Positions 32,962 through 45,140 of a DNA stretch of 64,000 bases are shown here, piece after piece. The stretch's first letter is position 1, and every line of letters starts with the position of its first letter. The translations under genes and the position numbers were made by a program. A model generated the notes under the pieces. The model did no database searches, was not told the DNA's origin, and was given only the letters and a program-made list of their open reading frames with translations. This DNA comes from Laburnicola sp. R22_1 (taxonomy: Eukaryota > Ascomycota > Dothideomycetes > Pleosporales > Didymosphaeriaceae): assembly GCA_014281115.1 (NCBI GenBank), contig JACONQ010000009.1:2356001-2420000 (forward strand), given 5' to 3'.

Positions 32962-35900
32962 CACCCCCTTAGCTTAGAGCCATCCTAAGCTAGACCTAAT
33001 TCTTCGCAGCTGTACTATTACTTATAGTCCAAAAGCTTCTATCCTTTGTTCTAATTTGTCTAGGTCGACCTCGTGGTTAGTAATTCTACCCTTAACGTCT
33101 TTAAGTCCGAGTTAATTTACGAACTTGGCCTATTTTCCAGCTAGTAGAGCCTTTATAAGGCCATCTGCTACTATTTCTTCTAATTGTTAGTATCGGATTT
33201 TAATAGCTCTATAAGCTACTTCTTATTAAAGCTAATAATTGTATATATTAACGTGCCTAAGCTTAGTGTATAACTTGGCAATTTCTTCGGTAACGAGTCG
33301 AATAGTTTGTTAATTATCGCAGTTAATAGTGATTATTAATAGGGAGAGTTTGATCTTAAGTTTAGTAATTAACTAAGAGGTAAAGAGTGCCTCTTTTATA
33401 ACTTGTAACAGGGCTAGCAACTTAGCTTTAGTTATTAAGGTGGTGACTATGTATTGCTTACTCGCCTTCTAGGCAACAAGACTACTAAACAGCTTAATAA
33501 TGTATCCTTATAAGCTCTTTCTATTAAGAGTGTTGTTGGCAAATAAGGCATCGCTAGCAACCTTATAAGTGTCTGCTTCTCTAAAGTGTAGCCCTAATAA
33601 TTAGGTAGAGGACAGGTAAAGCAGTACGCAGTCAGCGGCGTTGTAATGCTCCTCGCTAGGATTTAATAGAAATCGCGATAATTAAGAGCTTGCGAATGCG
33701 ATATTAGGGCGTGTGGTTACTATAGCGTAAAGGATTAATCTAATCTTTCGCTAGTATTAATTAATCTTAGCCTTTATAGTAAGTCCTTCTTAGAGTAGTA
33801 ATTTAACTGCGGATATTAGGGTATTGTGTTTAAGGTCGCGTTGGTTAATTAGGCGACTAATCTTATCTATATAGGATGCCTAGAATAGCTAGAGTTGCCT
33901 ATTTATATAGTCTCTAACGATTTTAATCCCTAGAAACTACTAAAGATTATTATCACTAGTAAGAATAAACCGTGTACTTATCTTTTCCATCACTGCGTTA
34001 GCAGCGTATTTCTAATCTTTAGAGTAGGCGACAATAAGGTCGTCCACATAGAAGAAGATAATAATGCTGTCTTTAATTATATAGTAAGGCTTATAAGGGA
34101 CTATAGTAAAACTAAGATTTCTAAGAGCGCTAGTAAATTCTCTCTGCCATAGTAGTAATAAGATTTAAAGACTATATAGTGCCTTGTGCAATTATAGAAT
34201 AGTGCCAGGTCGTGTGTAACCTTGCAGCATTCTTATATAGAGTTCTCTGTCCAGATTTGCATAGACGAAAGTGTTAGTAATATTATACTAGCTAAGCTCT
34301 AGGTTGTATTAAGCTACCATAGATATAAGCAGGCGAAATAATCGTCCTGTAAGGGTTGCAGCATAGGTGTCTTAAGTAGTAAGGTAGTATTATTAATCTC
34401 CGCACACTACTAACCTAGCCTTACACTTCTAAAATTAATAATATTTATTAAGTTTATAAGTATACACCTATATATAATTAAGGATTTAGTGGCCGCGTAA
34501 TCGCACTAGGGTAATAAACATCTTACTCTAAGACTTTATTTTCTTGTGGCTTTATAGGTGTACCTACTCAGCCTCTTTCTACATATTAAATAGCGGATAA
34601 TTATCTATTTGTGTTCCACTAGATAGAGGTTCTAGTAATTAACTTTAGTAGAGTTTCTATTCTATTATAAGCATACGATTAAATTAAGCTTTGTTAAGCG
34701 GCTTCTCCTTATACTTGCCTCTACTTTCTACTTGTATACCTACTAGGAAAGCGGCTGCCTATAGCATAGCGCGTTAATTTGGCTGTAGTAATCTAATGGG
34801 TAACTAGTCGTGTTAATTATGTTCGAAACTCGCCATTAATTAGATAAGCAATACGATAGGCGGAGGTGTTACTAGTAGTGTTGGCTAAATATAATTAATC
34901 TTCCTCCCTTAGTAATACTCTGGCAGGTCTTCTTCTTTATCCTCGCGATTACGGGTATTAGTAATTAACTTATTCTTATAGAAGGATTTAGTGTTTTCTT
35001 GCTTAGGTAGTAAAGGTGACAACTCTACTAATTAGATCCATATAGCAATCTCTTTAGTAGTGCTGTGCATAAGATTGTCTAACAGGTCCTCTATTTTACC
35101 TAAGAATATCTTATCTTTGTTAAAGATAACGTCGCGTGTACTAATGACTTTGTTAAGTAATAGAATCTATATTCTTTAAATATTTAATAATTAGTAGCCT
35201 ACTAGGTATCTAACCTATGCCTTTAGGTCTAACCTTTAGAGCTTGCTCTTGCTGCGTTTAGTATTATTAGTTAAGGCAAAGGCTTTACAGCCATAGGTCC
35301 TAAGGTAAGCCTAGTTTAGTTTCTTTAGTTAAGTAATAATACTATTTTAGAAAGCAACTATTATAAAGAATACTTCGTATAGTAATTACTATTCGTTAGC
35401 GTAGTTCGAAGTTTAATTATATAGGTATACAGCCGCTCGTGTAATTTCTGGCCTTAGGTTAAAAGAGAGATTGGCGTTAAGTCGCATTGCACAATCCTTC
35501 TCCTTAATTATATCCCCTAAGCATTTAGCTCCTCTATTTTAAGCTTAGGTATTAGGTGCTAAAGGCTTAATAATAATACCTTTACTAACGCACCACCTAT
35601 AAACGTCTTGTTTAACTAAAAAGATCTTATTATCGAATTTAATAACCTTAACTATTATATTAAATTATACTTTTATAAATAGTACAAATTCCTTTAGCAA
35701 CTTAATAATTATTCGTGCTAGTTAATTATCTTTAAAGTAGAAATCCCAAGCTATGCCTAAGAATTAATTAGTAATAAGCATCTGGCTTTTCTTAGTAGTA
35801 AAGCTCTAATTTTCATAATTGTAAAAGTCTATAGCGACTCTCTCGCTAGGACTATTATTAATTTGCCTAGGTTATTGTCTAATTTATTGCTTAAGCTTTA

Positions 35901-37855
35901 ATTTGCTATAGGCGTTGTATTAGACTATAGTAAGTCTTTTAAGGCGCACCCCCTTATAGTGATTTATAGTGTAATCTAGTGTCTAAGGATCTAAGTAGCC
36001 TAGTTATTTATGCTATATAATAGCGTCTGCCTTCTACGCACCTTATACGGTGCGTGTTATAATTTTGTGTGTAGTATACGTACTATTGTGTATAGTACAA
36101 TTTTGTTCGGACATATATTCTAGTATCTATTAACTATAGAGTTCTTAAAGGTTAGCCAGGACTATATTGTCCCTTCTCTTAATTGTTGTTAGATCTGCCT
36201 TTGTGTTCTACTAAAGACCTTACCTGCGAAGTAATTAAAAGGACACAAGATTATATAGCAAATTAGCGTAGTAGACAATATTATTTAGCCTTAGTACTCT
36301 ATTTCCGTGTACGCTCTTAATGTGTAAATAAACACTCCTATATTTCCTTATCTAAACTCGTAATAATCCCGCCCATATAAAGTCTCCTAGCGACGGTGGT
36401 TGTATTGTAACGAAATAGTTAATATTGTTAAAGATATGGCATATTGTACCAGAATTAAGAATCGCGGAGTAACGTAGTGGATAGGTATTTGAGTCTAAGT
36501 AGTAGGAAGATACAATAGCATTAAAGCTTGCTAAGAGAATAGTAATTTATCTACTATCTAGTTATTTATTGTTAGTAACCTTAGTAATTCGAGTTAGAGT
36601 AGGAGTATGCGACAGTTTAATTCTAGGTATTTAAGATCTTAGTCTTTTTACCTTCCTTATCTCTTCTTATAGATCTAGATTATTTTAGATTCTATATTAT
36701 ACTATGTTTGTAAAGCTAGGTTGTGGCCTAAACTACTCTAGTGTATAATTTAGGTATGCGTAGAAGTAGTCTTTTAGACTATGCCTTTGTCTATAAGTAG
36801 GACATTTTCTGTCTTTAACTGCTATTATATCCTCTATTAAGGACTGCTTAGATATAGTACTTTGACTAAAGGATCGTTTTTATTAAGGTCTCCTCTATTC
36901 ACGTTAGTTATTTGTAGAAGATGGCGCGTCTTTAGCAGCGTAAGAGGCGTCCCTATTAGTGCCTAGGGTAGATACACTACTAGTAGCAAGAGATGGCTTA
37001 CTAGTAGTAAAGGCGCCCCTATACTATTTGCCCTTAATTAGGTAAAGTATTGCTATATATTTTTAAAAGTGTTTTATTATCTCCTTCCTTATTATATCTG
37101 CATCTTGGCGTCTAGTTTCTTAAAAGGACACGCCCTAGGTAGGGGCAGTCTTTATAATTGCAGTTAGGAAGTCCTTTATAGTATTATGGATTAATTATAT
37201 ATTAGCGACATTGTTTATCTCTCCTTCTATAGCTGCCTAATTATACTTAGTTAGCTAGGTATCCTAGTTTAAGGATTGTCTTATTGGCTTAAGAGCCTAT
37301 AGGTATTATGCTCTCGCTCTATCCCGCTCGTCTTCCTTATTAACGCCTACTATCTACGTTAGAGATTTAATCTATGTTTAGATCTGCTCTTTAGGCTTAT
37401 AGCAGTTACGTTACAGGTATTGCGATATAGTAGATTAGATATAGATAACCACTTTCTTAACACTTGTTCTCTCTTCTTAGTATTCTTTATCCTTAATCTT
37501 GTAGTCCTTAAGCTATATCTTATAGAACTTAATATCCTCCTTATATGCCTTAAGGCCTAAGTTTAATAGCTCTAATAGGCATATTAGAGGTTCTATTAAT
37601 TATCGTCGTTTACGCGGATAATTAGCTAGTAACTCGCTATTTCTAGCAGCGACAGCGGTGTCGGCTTTTCGCGTGGGAGTTTAGCTCCGTCTAGATTAAT
37701 AATAGGCTATATATCTATTAGCTCGTATCGCGCTTTTAGCTGCTATAGCCATAATGTATAGTTAGTATAATTAGTTAACACAATTGTTAAGTCGCGGAGT
37801 GTTAACAGCGATATTATCTTTTCTTAGAGTTAATTAAGGTAGTAAGACTCTTAAT
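32962..37855 (-). pseudogene. Copia-2 gag-pol, heavily RIP-mutated
   Basis: From right to left: Gag about 37800-36900, protease and pre-integrase about 36600-36000, integrase about 35900-35300, acidic linker about 35200-34550, RT about 34500-33850 and RNase H about 33750-33000. The YVDD box is near 34030-34055 and ASDALFANN near 33560. It has stops in every domain and clearly more C-to-T change than Copia-1. Confidence 0.8.
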
Positions 37856-38090
37856 TGTTAGATTTAATAGTGTTTTGTCACTTTGAGATAATATCTTAAT
37901 AAGAATTAATAACTATAAGAATTAATTATAATCGAGAAGCCTAGCTATCGCGAAAAGTTTCTATCTATGCTAAGGCCCTTATACTATCTAGGATAGTATA
38001 GAGGCAATGCAAAACAGTAGTGCGCCAGCCTCCTTAGTGTATTTTATAGAGAGATTTTCACTAGAATGCATAGTAACCGTCTATCTAATA
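37856..38090 (-). repeat. Copia-2 LTR (right; 5' LTR)
   Basis: 235 bp; differs from the left LTR by many transitions (for example CTGACA/CTAATA). Confidence 0.88.
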
Positions 38091-38963
38091 TAAGAATTGT
38101 AAGCCTCCTACATATACTTACCTAGCGACTAGAAGGGTTAGCCTATAGTAGTTACTAATAATATAAAGAGAAATTAGTACCTATTATCCTATTAAGTAAG
38201 GCTTAGGCTACGTTTAAGCAACTAAAGCAAAGCTTTGCTAGTAGGCTCTTACTAGCCTATTTTAACCCTAAATTGCCCTTAAGGGTAGAGACTAATACCT
38301 CTAGATACGCGATATCTAGCATCTTAAGTTAACCACACTCAGGGCCCTAAGAAAAGAAATAATAGCACCTAGTTGCCTTCTACTCGCGTAAAATAAGCCA
38401 GACTAAGTGTAATTATAATACGTATAATAGAGAGCTGCTTATAATAGTAAAAGCCTTTAAACACTAGAGGCACTACTTAGAAGGCACTATAGAGTAGGTA
38501 GAGCTCCTAACAGATTATACTAACCTATAGGGGTTTATAATAACTAAAGTCCTAACCTAACGCTAGGCCTAATGGGCTAAATGGCTCGCCTTATTTAATT
38601 TTGGGATTAGACACTGTCTAGGGAAGATAAACCCGGCGGACAGACTCTTAAGGAGGCCCAACTACAAGTTAGAAGAAGCGGAAAGGCCTAATAGGATAGA
38701 TAGTTTCTAAGGAAGGCTGCTTAGAGAGCTTTAAAGTAAGCTAAAGCTTAGGAGAGCTAAAACACCCTAGGAGAGGCTAGAAGAGCCTAGGCTAGCAGCC
38801 ACCGCGCGGATTGCGCGACCTGGGGAAAGACCTACCCTAGAGAATACATAATAAGGGGAATTTAAGAACCCTTTGCTTTAAGCCATCTCTAAAGAGATAA
38901 CAAGCGACCTAATAGTAGTTAGGATAAGAACGAGTCTCTTATATCTCATAGAGAATCGCCTAC
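38091..38963 (+). pseudogene. Gypsy-1 RNase H
   Basis: Resumes the Gypsy-1 frame with VAFYSRKISQTKCNYNTYNRELLIIVKAF read across stops, in the typical RNase H order (LLTDYTNL, WAKWLALFNFGIRH, NPADRLLRRP). It is interrupted by D at 38964. Confidence 0.75.
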
Positions 38964-40755
38964 TAAGCTAGCGCAGCCGGTTGTGAGACACCCAGGGATA
39001 TGAGACACCGCGCAGAAATCCTCCACCCCTCAAAAAAATCGCGATATCTCCACATCCACCCTACCAAAATAGCCAATTATAAGGCAGCAATTCAAGCAGC
39101 TATTACTAATCTTAATGCTGGCGTTTTTCCTAGTTAACAAACTGCTGCAAAGGCACACAATATCCCCCTAGCCACGCTCTCAAGGCGCGTACGCGGTTCA
39201 CAAAACTGGCAAAACAGCCACGTATACTAGCAACGATTAACTCCACAACAAGAGGACTTCCTTGTACAATAGATACTTAAAGAGGACGCACGCGGGTATC
39301 CTCCTTCTCACGCTTGTACACGAGAAATGGCGAATCGAATCCTAAGGATAAACGGCGAGCCCACGTTAGTGGGTAAACACTAGATATCCCACTTTATTAA
39401 ACGCAACCCACGCGTCACCTCTATTGTGGGTAGGAAGATTAAGGCTGCGAGAGCTAAGGTAGCAACTCAGGAGGCAATACGCGAGTTTCTTAAGCTCTAT
39501 AAGCAGCTCCGCGTTAAGCTGAACATACGCAATAAGGATACATAGAATATAGACAAGACTAGCAAGGCCCTAGGTGTATATGCAAACACTAGAGTACTCG
39601 CAGACAGCCAGAAAACAAAGGCTTACTATCAGTCGCCAGAGAATCGCGAGTGGGCGTCGATAATCGAGTGCGTTTCGGCAATAGGCAAGAAGCTGAGGCC
39701 TGCGGTTATTTTCAAAGGCAAACACCTACAGAGCACCTAGTTTCTATTAATAATACCTAACTAGCTATACGCAACCTCAGAGAATAGCTAGACATCTAAC
39801 GCGATTAGCGTTAAGTGGCTGCAACGCGTATTTCTGCCAGAAACTGCGCCCTTAGAGGATCGCTAGAGGATGCTAATTTTGGATGGCCACAGCAGCTATA
39901 TAGACCTAGACTTCCTGTAGATCTGCAAGCAGAATAAAGTCAGGCTTCTATTTCTCCCTACTCACTTATCTCACGTTCTGCAGCCCCTAGATCTCTCTGT
40001 TTTCTTAGTAGTAAAACAATTCTATCGCCAGCAGATCTAGGAGTTATCACACCTTGATAATGCTGCCCTAGTTAAAAAGGAACGCTTTATTACTGCCTAC
40101 TACGTTGCTAGAGAGGGTGCAATCACTAAGAGAGTTATTCGCGCTGGATGGGCTACTGCAGGCATCTGCCTATTAAACATTAAGCGAGTAATTAACTTAT
40201 CTCAAGTCGCTCGAAGGCCTATTACGCCACCTCGCCAGAATCAAGCTCAACAACCAATTAAGAGCTATCTCTCTACCCCCCGCGGCCCTTGTAATCTGTT
40301 TATAGCTCAGCGAGCGCTTCACAAAGAGCAGAGTATAGGCTAGAAGGTTTACTAACTGTTTAAAAAAGCTGGCAAGGCAATTGCAGTTGCAAATACTCGC
40401 TTAGTAGCGCTAGAAGCAGAGAACAAACGATTGCAGAGCCAACTTAAGGCTCTTAAGCCTCAAGCACCACAAAAGAGGGTTCGTATGGACCCAAATCAAC
40501 GCTTTGCCAACGTAGATACGATTAAGATAGCAGTAGAGGCCTCTAAGCTTATAGAGCAACAAAACAATAGTCCTGACAAAGAAAAGGAGGCAGAAAAACT
40601 AGTAGCAAAAGTAGCAGCTAAAACTCTGCAATCTATGTGTAGTGAGTGGCAATTGTAATTACGCTGAATCAATTATCGCGATTTTTTAAAGGGTGGAGGA
40701 TTTCTGCGCGGTGTCTCATATCCCTGGGTGTCTCACAACCGGCTGCGCTAGCTTA
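38964..40755 (+). mobile_element. pogo-type DNA transposon D inserted in Gypsy-1
   Basis: A 1792 bp element flanked by TA, with inverted ends of about 64 bp starting AGCTAGCGCAGCCGGTTGTG. Each end has TGAGACACC twice at a 17 bp period. It separates RNase H from integrase in Gypsy-1 and is visibly less AT-rich than its host. Confidence 0.92.
39069..40658 (+). pseudogene. pogo-family transposase of element D
   Basis: 530 codons from 39069, where the start codon now reads ATA (ATG to ATA). Helix-turn-helix: AKAHNIPLATLSRRVRG. A CENP-B-like half follows (GYPPSHACTREMANRILR). The DDE core shows LILDGHSSYIDLDF and FLPTHLSHVLQPLDLSVF. A coiled coil (NTRLVALEAENKRLQSQLKALK) is near the end. Most of about a dozen stops are TAG, the rest TAA. 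The end is intact to 40658. Confidence 0.87.
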
Positions 40756-42300
40756 TGGATAGAGTAGTAGAGCCTAATTAAGGGTTATCTACTTTAGTTT
40801 AATAGTTGCCTGTATATGCCGGCTAGTGTTAGAATTAAGACCTTAAGACGCTATTATAATAATTTACTAGTAGGTTATTTTGATTTTGTAAGGATACTTA
40901 ATATTATCTAGAGTAAGTTTTAGTAGCCTAGGGCCTATTAGTTTGTTAAGAATTATATCCTAACTTGTAAGGCCTATATAAGGATTAAGCCTACTAGAAA
41001 CGTATAGTATGGCCAACTTAACAGCTTACTAATTCTAATAGGTTTCTAGCAAGATATAATAATAGATATAATTATAGACTTCTCTAAGAGTAGGGTGCGT
41101 AATTATAAGTATAATAGTATAGTAGTAATTGTAGATTGCTTTAGTAAAATTGTCCACTATATAGCTATTTGTAAGGATATAACTATAGTAGAGCTAGCTA
41201 AGATTTTTTAGTAGGAGGTTATATAGCTTTATAGTCCCCTAAGATTAATAGTAATAGATAGGGGTAGCCTATTTATATTAGGATACTAGAGCACCTTTGC
41301 GCAGTGCTTAGGGTTAATATAATTGCTTTTAACTGCCTTTTACTCGCAGATAGATAGGCGGACTAAGAGGTAAAACTAGACACTAGAGTAGTATCTATAA
41401 GTCTTTTATAATTATAAGTAGAATAATTAGGCCTTATTACTATTAGAGGCAAAGTACTTATATAATAATAGTGTACACAGCTCTATAGGGAAGTTGCCTT
41501 TCTAGGCCGTGTATAGATACGACTTGCCAACTACTAGCGTGGCTAAAGAATTCTAATTAAGGGGTAACGCACCTTAGGCTATTGCTAATATAACTAGAAT
41601 AGCCTAGATAAGGGCTGTTATACGAGAAACTATAACAAAAGTCTAGGCTTATTAGGCAAAGGCATATAACTCTAAGCACAAACTAGTAGAGTTTACTATA
41701 GAAGATATAGTCTACTTTAATATATAGAACCTAGCCTTGTTAAGGCTAAAAAAGAAGCTAGACTATAAGTACTAGGGTTCCTACAAAGTTCTATGCTAAG
41801 TAGAGGATTAGGCGTACAAACAAAGCCTGTCTAAGGACTTCTAGATCCACCTAGTGTTCTACGTATTCCTACTAGAGCGATTGGCCCTAGAGGGACTTAT
41901 ACAGCGAGAGCAAAGTCTTCCTAAGGTTGTGGTACTATAAATAGATCTAGACATATACCTAGTTAAATAGATTAAGAATAGAATAAGAGAGAATGGCAGG
42001 TGGCTGTATAAAGTGAAGTGGAAAGGGTATAGTAATAAAGAAAACTAATAGTTGCTAGTAGAAGACATTTTTAAAATAGCGATAAAGGCTTTCTTTAAGC
42101 GCATAGGCATTATAGAGGACGCAAACCTATTAGAGGTAAAGATAGGCCCTAAAAGAGGCTTATAGGCTACGCAGAGGCTGGGGTCGCCCTCTAAAATAAG
42201 GAGGAGTAGAGATAACCCTAGAAAGGCCTAGATTAGCCTAGACTAGCCCTAGTAGGTAGATAGGTAAGTAATAGTACGCAATTGCGGACTCTAAGAAGTA
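40756..42300 (+). pseudogene. Gypsy-1 integrase and chromodomain
   Basis: The integrase zinc-binding region and core lie at about 40830-41560 (YILTCKAYIRIKPTRN, VVIVDCFSKIVHYIA, FYSQIDRRTKR, SVHSSIGKLPFQAVY). A chromodomain-like segment at about 41980-42100 reads VKWKGYSNKEN, marking a chromovirus-type Gypsy. Many TAG/TAA stops. Confidence 0.8.
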
Positions 42301-42339
42301 ATAGTGTTGTAAAATAGGCAAAAATACTGTTATAAATAT

Positions 42340-43641
42340 GCAATATAAAGGATTATAAGAGCAAAGTATAAAAAAGCTTTTCTACTAAGAACTTAAACTA
42401 ATTAGCGTCTAAGATTTATAAACTAGGGAGCCAACTATAAACAAGACTAATTAAGACCAAACTAGGCCAAAGCTATCTCTCTAGACCTATAAACAAGGCT
42501 AAACAAGGCCCTTCGCCTCTTTTAAAAGCTAAAGGGAGGCAGCAAACGCTAAAGAGAGGGTATCTTAGACTAGGAAAATGCTAGAAAGGGCCAAACAGGC
42601 CTAGAAAGCCTAAGGATCCTAATTCCAGGTGCGCACCTACTGCCACAACGACTTAAAATCTCTCTTTGCACGCTCTAAAGCCTTAGAACCTAGCTATACC
42701 CTCTTAACTAGAAAGTCTAACGCGTCCTCGAGCGCACTTAAGCGAGCCTAATATTAGTTAGCTTAGATTATCCTAGATAGGGCTTAGGAAGTTTAGATTA
42801 TCTTAATAGTAAAGAGATTAGTATTGCCTACTACCTTACCTTTACCTCTAGCCCGCTTACGCGGGATACCTACGAGACTTCTTATATTATTATCTGCTAA
42901 ACGCTTCTAATTCTTCTTGGCCTTAGCCTTCTCCTTCTTAGTAAGCCTAAGGGGAAGGAAGCTATTAGTAGGAAAGTTAGCCTAGCTAGAGTGTAGCGAA
43001 GTGTCCTTGTTGCTAGCATACTTACCCTTAGTATAGCTACCCCAAAATTAGCCTTAGGAGGCCTTAATAGGCCTAGATAGGAGAAACTTATATTTGGATA
43101 TTCTTAAAGACCTTCCGCAACTAGATAGAAGCCTCCTTAAGGGGAGGCAAGATAGGCTGGGGGGCCTTAGAACCCTTAGGGACCTTAGGAATCTTCTTTA
43201 ACGCCCTTACGTCCAATTTAGCCTTAGTGAGATAAAGGCTATTAGGATTTGGGAGGATAAGCTTTATGGCGGCCTAGAGCTTAGAGATAAGACGCTAAGG
43301 AACCTAAATACGTTAGGGGGCCCTTAAGAACCCTAGAGAGGTCTAGATATGCCTAGGTTGGCCCTACTTACCTAGAAACAATTCTAACTAGCGTTAGCGT
43401 ACTTAACGCACTTAAGTATAAGATTGTCCTGGCTAGGGTTAATGACGCCATCTAAGATATAGGTCTTGCGGTCCTATAGAGCTCTATAGTCCTCTTAGAA
43501 GAACTGGCAAGAATAAACTTCCTTAACTTTATTATTATAGAGCTTGTCTACTAGACTCTAGAGGCAGATTATATAGAGGTTTGTTGTAATAAATATATTA
43601 TTCTGGGCTGTTTTCTTCAACTGCTGCAAAGTACTAGACAT
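42340..43641 (-). pseudogene. Unidentified RIP-damaged reading frame antisense to Gypsy-1
   Basis: A minus-strand ATG at 43641 begins MSSTLQQLKKTAQNNIF and reads on with TAG stops through KTYILDGVINPSQDNLILKC. In a second frame come KLILPNPNSLYLTKAKLDV, a Lys/Pro-rich stretch and a basic block RKRARGKGK. A GTAAGT donor near 43375 suggests at least one intron. Composition is less AT-rich than its neighbours. I recognise no domain. It could be an extra gene carried by Gypsy-1, the Gag-like gene of another element, or a captured host gene. The function is unknown. Confidence 0.4.
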
Positions 43642-44250
43642 TTTAATAAGGGTGAGATAGGACTAAATAGGCCTAGATTAGGCTTAACTAGAGCTAAGGC
43701 TGTTCTGAGGAGGTCGAATGGGTTGAAAAAAAAGAATTAGGCGATGTTAAAGCGGACTGTTAAGCGTTATTAGCTCTAGATAAGCCTAGATAGGTATAGG
43801 GGGTCCCCTTACAGGCCTAAGAAAACTCCAAATTAGGGGTGTTTTAGTCTAGAAGGGGCCTAGATTACTCTAGATTACCCTTATTAGAGCCTACTGGGAG
43901 CGCCTATCCTAGGGGATACTTACGCAAGAATAAGTAGCGATGTAAAGAGAGTAGGGAGAAGAGGTAATAGAGCGGCAAAGCTGGGGGTAAACTTATAAAG
44001 GTACGCTAGTCTAAAATAGGCTAGTTAAGCGAGCTTAGCTAGTCTATTTAGGAAAATTTCTCTGGCAACCTTAGGGTTAAGGTCCTTTAAAGAAAGGAAG
44101 CTTTGTTATAATGCGTCTCCTATGGCAACGTAACCCTCTAGTTACCCTAGACTGGCCTAGATTAGTCTTGGCTAGGTTAGAGTTTTCTTCTTAGGCCTTA
44201 TAACCTTTAGACCTACTTTTCTTTTTTTAAGAGATTGCCTTAGTAGTGAA
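43642..44250. other. Non-coding stretch upstream of the antisense frame
   Basis: Contains GGGTTGAAAAAAAAGAATTAG, GC-richer patches (GGGGGTCCCC) and repeated CCTAGATTA/CTAGACTGG words. It may be a promoter or LTR region. No second copy is in the window and no gene is seen. Confidence 0.4.
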
Positions 44251-45000
44251 TTAATAGATTAAGCATTATACCCACGATTTTATAGTAGCGCAAATACTCT
44301 AAATTACTATAACCTACTTATAGTTGCCTAGCTAAATAAGCGTAGATTAAGAACGTCTTTCTAAACTAGTTATAATCTTTATTAAGCTAATAACTTCTAT
44401 CTAGAAGCCAATCTTATTAAAGTTATAGATATCTTTATTCTACACTTTATACTTAGCTTTTATATTCTCTACTAGCTAAAACTACGCGTTTATAATCTCT
44501 AGGTCTTTCTATTATATTCTCTATTAGTTTTTTACTTAATTAAAAGCTATTTTAAGCTTAGGTACGCGCTTTACAAAGTGCTAAGTCTAGTATTATTCTA
44601 TAGGGTCTCTATACTACGTAGCTAGTAGTTTATTAGCTATATTTTTTACCTTACCTAGCTAGAGTGTAAATTCTTATAAATCTAAATTAAGGATATACTA
44701 TATAAGCGTCTGCTCTTTAGTTATAGTAAGCTTTGCTATGCCTAATTATATATCTGCTTAGGTAGTAATTCTATTAATTTAATTACTTAGTGTAGACTTT
44801 AGGATATTATATACTATAGCAGTGCATTATAGGCTTAAAATTTGCTTATTCTAATAGGCGTAAAGAGCAAGCTTAATTCTGCCTTTGTAATTAGATAATA
44901 ACGCGTTATATTATTAACATATTATAATTTATAGTAAAGTGTTATAGTCTTAGCAAAAACTGTCAAGCGGACTAATCTATCTGGGCTACTAATAGAATAT
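44250..45000 (-). pseudogene. pogo-like transposase fragment G, heavily RIP-mutated
   Basis: The minus-strand reading (TAG as Gln) gives a STLS-RIN helix-turn-helix, EEQTLIQYIL-like and KAKYKVQNKDIYNFNKIGFQI segments (the DE-GF catalytic box as NKIGF), then ERRS-STLIQLGNYK and SICATIKSWV. This matches the first two thirds of a Fot1-type transposase. Ends and inverted repeats were not found. Confidence 0.62.
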
Positions 45001-45034
45001 GTTATTATTATTATTATTAAAGAAATACTTAATT

Positions 45035-45140
45035 ACGTAATATGTATTATTAATTAACTATCTAGAAATAGAATAATAAAGACTTTTATTTTAAATAATA
45101 TAAAAAAGTAGAGTCTTTCTTCTACTTAGTAATTAAAAAG
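45035..45140 (-). repeat. AT-rich repeat R, copy 1 (inverted)
   Basis: Reverse complement of the words found at 51570-51680 (CACTCTTTTTAATTACTAAGTAG, and TTTAAAATAAAAG(C/T)CTTTATTATTCTA). The core is a hairpin-like AAGGCTTT...AAAGCCTT in the other copies. Confidence 0.7.

Larger units (their letters stand above)
32727..38090 (-). mobile_element. Copia-2: RIP-decayed Ty1/Copia retrotransposon inserted in Gypsy-1
   Basis: 5364 bp. Direct LTRs at 32727-32961 and 37856-38090 start TGTTAG and end CTGACA (CTAATA in the right copy). Target duplication TAAGG at 32722-32726 and TAAGA at 38091-38095, one G-to-A apart. Collinear with Copia-1 and probably the same subfamily; the LTRs are quite different. 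Confidence 0.9.
17450..42300 (+). mobile_element. Gypsy-1: chromodomain Ty3/Gypsy retrotransposon, truncated and multiply interrupted
   Basis: The plus-strand pol is scattered over four pieces: Gag end, protease and RT 17450-18622; rest of RT 32305-32726; RNase H 38091-38963; integrase and chromodomain 40756-42300. Each break coincides with an element having its own target duplication (Gypsy-2, Copia-2, D). The left end is missing, since sequence begins inside Gag. I could not find a right LTR. Every segment is saturated with TAG/TAA. Reassembled length would be about 4 kb. Confidence 0.85.

Noticed and set aside
42300..44250. Right LTR of Gypsy-1
   Set aside because: The left end of Gypsy-1 is missing, so no second copy is available for comparison; nothing here could be proven to be an LTR.
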